Shown: positions 35,080 through 40,193 of the stretch, in pieces
Layout of the letters: each line of letters opens with the position of its first letter
Numbering within the stretch: position 1 is the first letter of the stretch
NCBI GenBank assembly: GCA_903926855.1
Contig: CAIYKV010000161.1
Coordinates: 1-40,193 of the forward strand
Direction: 5' to 3'
Length of the DNA stretch: 40,193 nucleotides
Origin: an uncultured Bacteroidota bacterium
GTDB lineage: Bacteria; Bacteroidota; Bacteroidia; Chitinophagales; Chitinophagaceae
Translations under genes and position numbers: made by a program
The notes under the pieces: model-generated
Database searches by the model: none
What the model saw: only the letters and a program-made list of their open reading frames with translations
What the model was told of the DNA's origin: nothing

Positions 35080-35901
35080 ATGGAGGATCAGCGTTTGTTT
35101 TCGTTAGAAGGGAAAGTTATTATTGTTACAGGTGGAACAGGAATTTTGGGCGGGGCTTTTATTAAAGCCATTACTCAGGCAGGTGGTGTGGCAGTTATAT
35201 TGGGAAGGAATGAAAAAATAGCGGTACAAAGAACAGAGGAAATCGTTGCATCGGGGGGTAAGGCTTTTCCTGTAATTGCAAACGTTTTAGTTGAAGCAGA
35301 TCTGATCATCGCAAGGGATTTGGTTCTTGAAAAATATGGTTCTATTGATGGCCTGGTCAATGGCGCCGGAGGCAATGTGCCGGAAGGTGTTTTGCAACCC
35401 GGGGCAGATATATTTTCACTGAACATTGAGGGAATGAAAAAGGCCATGGAATTGAATCTTTGGGGAACACTGATTCCTACACAGATTTTTGGGGCAGCAA
35501 TGGCAAAAAAAGGAAAGGGAAGTATTGTCAATATATCTTCGGTAAGTGCTCAGCATTCTGTTACACGTGTATTGGGTTACAGCATGGGTAAGGCAGCGGT
35601 GGATTGTTATACCAAATGGTTTGCAGTGGAAGTAGCAAACCGATTTGGAGATACCATTCGGGTAAATTCCATTATGCCCGGTTTTTTTCTTACTGAACAA
35701 AACAGAACTCTGTTAACCCAATCAGATGGAAGCTATACCGAGCGGGGAAATGCAGTAATTAAACAAACCCCTTTCAAAAGATTTGGTTCACCTGATGAAT
35801 TAACCGGAGCACTTGTTTATTTATTAAGTGATGCATCTCGTTTTGTAACTGGAACCCAGATTGGAATTGATGGCGGGTTTACTGCTTTTAGCGGCGTGTA
35901 A
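35080..35901 (+). CDS. SDR oxidoreductase, likely D-mannonate oxidoreductase (fructuronate reductase)
   Basis: A 273-aa cytoplasmic classical short-chain dehydrogenase. The cofactor motif TGGTGILGG is at 17-25, the NGAGG motif near 94-98, and the catalytic residues are Ser in NISSVS near 153, Tyr167 and Lys171 in YSMGK. The C-terminal GTQIGIDGGF is standard. In Bacillus subtilis a member of this family beside uxaC acts as D-mannonate oxidoreductase, interconverting fructuronate and mannonate. Here the gene is 30 bp upstream of uxaC, so the two would give glucuronate to fructuronate to mannonate. Specificity is inferred from this neighbour; other sugar-acid SDRs are possible. Confidence 0.87.
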   Translation: MEDQRLFSLEGKVIIVTGGTGILGGAFIKAITQAGGVAVILGRNEKIAVQRTEEIVASGGKAFPVIANVLVEADLIIARDLVLEKYGSIDGLVNGAGGNVPEGVLQPGADIFSLNIEGMKKAMELNLWGTLIPTQIFGAAMAKKGKGSIVNISSVSAQHSVTRVLGYSMGKAAVDCYTKWFAVEVANRFGDTIRVNSIMPGFFLTEQNRTLLTQSDGSYTERGNAVIKQTPFKRFGSPDELTGALVYLLSDASRFVTGTQIGIDGGFTAFSGV

Positions 35902-35931
35902 ACACTTTCAATTGTACTTAATGAAACTAGT

Positions 35932-37335
35932 ATGAGCAGCTATTTTTTAACAGAGGATTTTTTACTTCAGGGTAAAATGGCGAAAAGGCTGTATCATGAT
36001 TTTGTGAAAGGGCTGCCTATTATCGATTACCATTGTCACTTGCCTCCTGATGAAATAGCTGCCAACAAACAATTTGCCAATCTTACCGAAATTTGGTTAA
36101 AAGGTGATCATTATAAATGGCGCGCACTTCGCACATTGGGGGTTGGGGAAGAAATGATCACGGGTAAAGCATCCGATGAGCAAAAATTCATGGAGTGGGC
36201 AAAACAAGTTCCCCAAACAGTGAGAAATCCCTTGTTTCACTGGACGCATATGGAGCTCAAGAATGTTTTTGGAATAAACGAATATTTGAATGAAGCGTCT
36301 GGTCCGGAAATCTATACTACCTGCAATGAATTATTGGGAAGACCATCCTATACAACACGGTCTATTCTGAAATCATTTTCTGTTGAGTATATAGGTACAA
36401 CAGACGAGCCATGGGATAGTTTAGCGTATCATCAGCAAATTGCGGCAGAAAAATTTTCCATAAGGGTTTCGCCTTCATTCCGGCCGGATAAAATATTGCA
36501 GATCGATAATCCAAAGACATTTTTTGCGAGTATTGACCTGCTGTCAAAAAGCAGTGGGGTAGCCATTAAAGATATTCCCTCATTGTTAGAGGCTATTCAG
36601 AACCGCGTTGATTTTTTTCACGAAAATGGTTGCCGTGTTTCTGATCATGGGTTGCAGTATATGCCCCCGGATTTCTCATTTTCTCAACAGTTGGAAACAG
36701 AATTTGCTTCGTTTCTTAGTTCAAAAAAAGGAAGCTTTTCAAACCCGACTGCTTTTATGGGGTATATGCTGGTTCAGTTGTGTAAAATGTATCACGCAAA
36801 AAAATGGGTGCAACAATTTCATCTGGGACCGATACGCAATAATAATACGAGACTAAAAATGAAATTAGGGTCGGATAGTGGGTTTGATTCTATCGGAGAT
36901 TTCCCGCAGGCATTACAGCTGTCATTATTCCTTGATTATCTTGATCAAACAGACCAGCTTACCAAAACCATTATTTATAATATTAATCCTTCAGATAATG
37001 AAGTCTTTGCCAGCATGCTGGGAAATTTTAATGACGGGAGTATAAGAGGTAAAATACAGTTTGGTTCTGGCTGGTGGTTTCTGGATCAGAAAGATGGGAT
37101 GGAAAAACAACTGAATGCTCTGTCTAATATGGGCTTGATCAGCACATTTATTGGCATGATCACAGACAGCAGAAGCTTTTTATCTTTTCCCAGACATGAA
37201 TATTTTCGCAGAATTCTCTGCAATCTGATAGGTGACGAAATGGAAAAAGGATTATTACCCAATGATGAAAAATGGATGGGAGAGATTGTCAGAAACATTG
37301 CCTACTTTAATGCAAAAGAGTATTTTGGTATTTGA
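35932..37335 (+). CDS. uxaC: Glucuronate (uronate) isomerase
   Basis: A 467-aa cytoplasmic amidohydrolase-fold isomerase that converts D-glucuronate to D-fructuronate and D-galacturonate to D-tagaturonate. The signature IDYHCHLPPDEIA with H34 and H36 is diagnostic, as are TDEPWDSL, the FHLGPIRNNN stretch with HxGxxR-type residues, and GSGWWFLDQKDGME near the C-terminus. Length matches the family (about 465-475). It follows the SDR by 30 bp and precedes the Tat-exported oxidoreductase by 49 bp, consistent with one operon. This gene is the firmest clue that the cluster handles uronic acids. Confidence 0.96.
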   Translation: MSSYFLTEDFLLQGKMAKRLYHDFVKGLPIIDYHCHLPPDEIAANKQFANLTEIWLKGDHYKWRALRTLGVGEEMITGKASDEQKFMEWAKQVPQTVRNPLFHWTHMELKNVFGINEYLNEASGPEIYTTCNELLGRPSYTTRSILKSFSVEYIGTTDEPWDSLAYHQQIAAEKFSIRVSPSFRPDKILQIDNPKTFFASIDLLSKSSGVAIKDIPSLLEAIQNRVDFFHENGCRVSDHGLQYMPPDFSFSQQLETEFASFLSSKKGSFSNPTAFMGYMLVQLCKMYHAKKWVQQFHLGPIRNNNTRLKMKLGSDSGFDSIGDFPQALQLSLFLDYLDQTDQLTKTIIYNINPSDNEVFASMLGNFNDGSIRGKIQFGSGWWFLDQKDGMEKQLNALSNMGLISTFIGMITDSRSFLSFPRHEYFRRILCNLIGDEMEKGLLPNDEKWMGEIVRNIAYFNAKEYFGI

Positions 37336-37384
37336 GTAGTATAATAGGGTTACTTGTATTTTCTAAATATTTAAACATTGCCAT

Positions 37385-38743
37385 ATGTCAAACACAAGAC
37401 GAAATTTTATCAAACAATCTGCCAAAGCTGCAGCCGGTACTTATATAGCAACGATGGGTTTTAGTGCAAAAAGTTATGCCAGAATTCTAGGTGCTAATGA
37501 CAGGGTCAGGGTTGGGGTAGTTGGTTTTTCCGACAGGCACAGAAGCTCTCATATTCCTCCCTTTATGAAATTTTATAAAGAGTTGAATTTTGATATCGTA
37601 TCAGTCTCCGATTTATGGAAAAAAAGAAGAGAAGAAGGGGCTGCTTTCCTGAAAGATAAAATGGGGCATGAAATCAATGCCTATCGGAATAACGATGAGT
37701 TATATGCTTCCAAAACAGTTGACGCCGTATTCATTAGTACCGCTGATTTTCAGCATGCATTACATACGATAGAAGCCGTTAAAGCCGGATGTGATGTGTA
37801 TTGCGAAAAGCCTTTTGCAGAAACCATGGAAGATAACCGTGCTGCATTAAAAGCAGTAAAAGCTTCTGACAGAATTGTTCAGATTGGTTCTCAAAGAAGA
37901 AGCGGGCCCAATTATACAGCTGCTGCTGATTTTATTCAGTCAGGAAAATTCGGTCCCATTACCATGGTAGAACTTACCTGGAATGTGAATCAACCAGGCC
38001 GTTGGAGAAGACCCGATCTGGTTGCTCAATGCAAGGAAGAGGACCTGGATTGGAAACGCTTTTTACTGAACAGGCCGTTTGAAAATTTTGACCCCAGAAA
38101 ATATTTGGAATACCGTTTATTCTGGCCTTATTCCTCCGGTATGCCGGGTCAATGGATGAGTCACCAGATTGATACCGTTCATTGGTTTAGCGGCCTGGCA
38201 CATCCCAGAAGTGTTACTGCAAATGGTGGTGTATATGTTTGGAAAGACGGACGCAGAAACTGGGATACCACCACGGCTGTATTTGAATATGGCCCTGAAA
38301 ACGATCCTGCAACTGGGTTTCAGGTAGTATTTATGTCGCGTATGCATAATGGCGATGAGAACCCCAGTGAAATCTATTATTCCAATGGCGGTGAGTTAAA
38401 TCTGATTACGAATAAAGTTTCACCCAAAGGAGGGTTAAAAGCAGGTCCAGCTTCAGCTATGCATATGCAACCCAATCTTTTGCCTGAATTGAGTTTGACA
38501 GATATGGCCGTAAAAGTTGAAGCCGGTGCCAATACCGGTGGGGATGTTCTAACCACCGCCCATGTTCGCAACTGGATGGAATGTATCAGAAGCCGTAAAC
38601 AACCTAATGCACCGGTAGAAGCGGGTTACAATCATTCCATAGCAACCATTATGACCAATGCTGCCGCCAGAACAGGTCAGAAAGTAACTTTTGATGTGAA
38701 AACGCAGGAAGTGATGGCTGGGGGGAAAGTGTTTAAGTTTTAA
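37385..38743 (+). CDS. Tat-exported Gfo/Idh/MocA-family oxidoreductase
   Basis: A 452-aa protein. The N-terminus SNTRRNFIKQSAKAAAGTYI carries a twin-arginine motif (RRNFIK) and hydrophobic stretch, so it is exported folded, with cofactor bound, like other periplasmic members. The Rossmann half begins RVRVGVVGFSDRHRSSH, a variant glycine motif, and contains the family EKP motif in DVYCEKPFAE near residue 139. The second half has the Gfo/Idh/MocA alpha/beta domain (WMSHQIDTVHWFSGL). Relatives oxidise or epimerise sugars, and Bacteroidota members include exported enzymes acting on glycans. Substrate unknown; the uxaC neighbourhood suggests uronic-acid-containing sugars. Confidence 0.92.
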   Translation: MSNTRRNFIKQSAKAAAGTYIATMGFSAKSYARILGANDRVRVGVVGFSDRHRSSHIPPFMKFYKELNFDIVSVSDLWKKRREEGAAFLKDKMGHEINAYRNNDELYASKTVDAVFISTADFQHALHTIEAVKAGCDVYCEKPFAETMEDNRAALKAVKASDRIVQIGSQRRSGPNYTAAADFIQSGKFGPITMVELTWNVNQPGRWRRPDLVAQCKEEDLDWKRFLLNRPFENFDPRKYLEYRLFWPYSSGMPGQWMSHQIDTVHWFSGLAHPRSVTANGGVYVWKDGRRNWDTTTAVFEYGPENDPATGFQVVFMSRMHNGDENPSEIYYSNGGELNLITNKVSPKGGLKAGPASAMHMQPNLLPELSLTDMAVKVEAGANTGGDVLTTAHVRNWMECIRSRKQPNAPVEAGYNHSIATIMTNAAARTGQKVTFDVKTQEVMAGGKVFKF

Positions 38744-38772
38744 GTAGTAGGTAATAAGTAGTAAGTTGTTGT

Positions 38773-40005
38773 ATGTATTTGAAAAGAGTTTTTTTCCTGG
38801 GGTTATTTTTATGTATTTATTTTCCTGAAATAATGAGTCAGGCTAGGGAGGATGATGGGCAGGTTGAAAGGGCTTATCTGGTTTCTGCCATTACAAAAAT
38901 GGCTGATCCCTTGTTTACATCACTAAGCCAAAATAAACTAAAACTAACCATGCCGGTGGAAAAAAATGATGGCATGCAAAAGGGGAGTTCCTCTACTTAT
39001 CTGGAAGCTTTTGGAAGATTACTGGCAGGGATGGCTCCGTGGTTGGAATTAGGTCCGGATAATACAGCAGAGGGTAAGCTGAGAAAAAAATATATCGATC
39101 TGGCTTTGCTTTGTTTGCATAATGGAACCGATACGAGTTCGCCTGATTATTTGAATTTTACCATACCCGGACAATCACTGGTAGATGCAGCATTTCTTAC
39201 CCATGCTTTATTAAGGGCACCCAAGCAGCTTTGGGGCAGATTGGATACGGTTACGAAGCAAAATATCATCACCGCCTTAAAAAAAACAAGGGCAACAAAA
39301 CCGGGACAAAATAACTGGCTTCTTTTTGCGGGTATGGTGGAAGCCGGATTACTGGAGTTTACCGGAGAATGTGACCAGTCCCGTATCGAATATAGTATTG
39401 AAAAGCACAAGGAATGGTATAAGGGGGATGGGGTGTATGGTGATGGGGTTGATTTTCATTGGGATTATTACAATAGCTATGTAATACAGCCCATGATGTT
39501 GGATATCGTGAGAATATTGGAAGCAAAAGGTCAGCAACCAGTAATTGATTATCAAACAGTCATCAAAAGAGCCGTTCGTTATGCAGCCGTTCAGGAGAGA
39601 ATGATCTCTCCCGAAGCTACTTACCCGGTTTTGGGTCGTTCATTGGCTTATCGATTTGGGGCATTTCAATTATTGTCACAAATGGCTTTGCGAAAAGAAT
39701 TGCCGGAGCAGGTGAGTCCGCGTCAGGTAAGAGCTGCTTTATTTACGATGATCAAAAAACAATTGGAAGCTCCCGGCACTTTTGATAAAAACGGATGGCT
39801 GCAAATTGGGATCTATGGTCATCAGCCCGGCATAGCCGAATATTATATTTCAACCGGAAGTTTATACTTATGTTCCCAGGCATTTCTGATCCTGGGATTA
39901 CCGTCTACAGATGAGTTATGGAACGGGAAAGATGAAGACTGGACAGCGAAGAAAGTCTGGAAAGGAGTGGCTGTGCCGATTGATCATTCATTGAATTTCG
40001 AATGA
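38773..40005 (+). CDS. Exported DUF2264-family protein
   Basis: A 410-aa protein with a signal peptide (MYLKRVFFLGLFLCIYFPEI, cleavage near MSQA). The rest matches the DUF2264 family: YLEAFGRLLAGMAPWLELG, QNNWLLFAGMVEAGL, GDGVYGDGVDFHWDYYNSYV and YRFGAFQLLSQMAL. The family has an alpha/alpha-barrel look and is often found among polysaccharide and uronic-acid degradation genes, so a glycan hydrolase or lyase-like role is plausible, but no activity is established from sequence. It is the last gene of the uronate cluster, 29 bp after the oxidoreductase. The final codons and stop run into a repeat that forms a hairpin immediately downstream. Confidence 0.88.
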   Translation: MYLKRVFFLGLFLCIYFPEIMSQAREDDGQVERAYLVSAITKMADPLFTSLSQNKLKLTMPVEKNDGMQKGSSSTYLEAFGRLLAGMAPWLELGPDNTAEGKLRKKYIDLALLCLHNGTDTSSPDYLNFTIPGQSLVDAAFLTHALLRAPKQLWGRLDTVTKQNIITALKKTRATKPGQNNWLLFAGMVEAGLLEFTGECDQSRIEYSIEKHKEWYKGDGVYGDGVDFHWDYYNSYVIQPMMLDIVRILEAKGQQPVIDYQTVIKRAVRYAAVQERMISPEATYPVLGRSLAYRFGAFQLLSQMALRKELPEQVSPRQVRAALFTMIKKQLEAPGTFDKNGWLQIGIYGHQPGIAEYYISTGSLYLCSQAFLILGLPSTDELWNGKDEDWTAKKVWKGVAVPIDHSLNFE

Positions 40006-40006
40006 T

Positions 40007-40064
40007 GAATATCGAACAAGGAAGTAAGAAGTATCTCTAATTCGTTATTCCTTGTTCGATATTC
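40007..40064. terminator. 17-bp hairpin after DUF2264 gene, containing dispersed repeat copy 2
   Basis: GAATATCGAACAAGGAA (40007-40023) and 40048-40064 are perfect reverse complements with a 24-nt loop, starting 2 bp after the DUF2264 stop. The right arm belongs to the 25-nt dispersed repeat (40040-40064; copy 1 at 24932-24956 in the other orientation). The stem lacks a GC-rich base and a clear U tract, so it may be a mobile repeat that also serves as a transcript end between convergent genes. Confidence 0.7.
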
Positions 40065-40079
40065 GACATTCGATATTTC

Positions 40080-40193
40080 TCACTTTCCTGTATTCAAAAC
40101 TGTATTCGCTTCCGATACTTTTCTTCCTTTCATCTCTCTTTCTTCTACTCTGTGTTTTTTGAGCATTTTTGTTTTGATCAGGATAGCGGCTTC
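40080..40193 (-). CDS. Partial CDS, C-terminal 37 aa of an unknown leftward gene
   Basis: On the reverse strand an open frame enters from the window edge and ends at TGA (complement of 40080-40082). It encodes EAAILIKTKMLKKHRVEERE followed by about 17 more residues ending VLNTGK, a basic helical tail. It stops just before the repeat hairpin, which fits convergent genes sharing a terminator. Another reverse frame is also open for 54 codons but runs through the repeat sequence, which makes it less likely. Family not recognised. Confidence 0.4.
   Translation of the reverse strand, partial: EAAILIKTKMLKKHRVEEREMKGRKVSEANTVLNTGK

Overview
The window looks like a chromosomal segment of a Bacteroidota bacterium, most likely Chitinophagaceae or a close relative. 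This rests on a type IX secretion (T9SS) cargo protein with a gliding-motility-type C-terminal domain beside a PorP/SprF protein, a Bacteroidota-style outer-membrane beta-barrel receptor, A/T-rich leaders without clear Shine-Dalgarno sequences, and low GC. Assignment is by protein style only. I saw no rRNA, tRNA, CRISPR array, insertion sequence or phage block.

Layout. (1) 1-7530: urocanate hydratase (hutU) behind a 7-bp tandem repeat array; an ORF6N-domain protein with a perfect hairpin inside its gene; a 51-aa basic small ORF; a TMEM175-like channel; a leftward three-gene operon (BadF-type amino-sugar kinase, murQ, unknown protein) for peptidoglycan amino-sugar recycling; and an S41 C-terminal processing protease ending at a strong terminator. 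(2) 7694-18051: respiratory complex I operon nuoABCDHIJKLMN. The NADH-oxidising module genes nuoEFG, normally between nuoD and nuoH, are absent; the operon ends with an unrecognised 130-aa protein. (3) 18184-23519: two convergent cell-envelope genes, a plug-domain protein without a barrel and a Gly-rich TonB-dependent-receptor-like barrel, separated by a bidirectional terminator. (4) 23950-25980: a sugar-lactonase-type amidohydrolase and a zinc sugar dehydrogenase, with a second 7-bp repeat array between them. (5) 25992-31977: a leftward T9SS pair, a 1647-aa multi-repeat surface protein followed by PorP/SprF. (6) 32240-40005: a LacI-type regulator divergent from a uronate-type catabolic cluster (exported oxidoreductase, mannonate-oxidoreductase-like SDR, glucuronate isomerase uxaC, Tat-exported oxidoreductase, DUF2264 protein). 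The divergent region holds two palindromes with TACGAAAA/TTTTCGTA half-sites, the likely LacI operators, and a related partial site lies before the second gene.

How the parts fit. Regions 4 and 6 suggest use of plant- or algal-type sugars and uronic acids, with some oxidation steps outside the cytoplasm. Region 5 suggests surface adhesion or gliding. Region 2 supplies a proton-pumping quinone reductase whose electron donor is not evident here.

The least explained material is non-coding: two GCCAANA heptamer arrays, a 25-nt dispersed repeat that forms a hairpin at its second locus, and the ORF6N hairpin. None of the protein systems is clearly a new system. The best candidates for novelty are the repeat family, the operator-defined uronate regulon with two exported Gfo/Idh/MocA-like proteins, and the orphan complex-I-linked protein.
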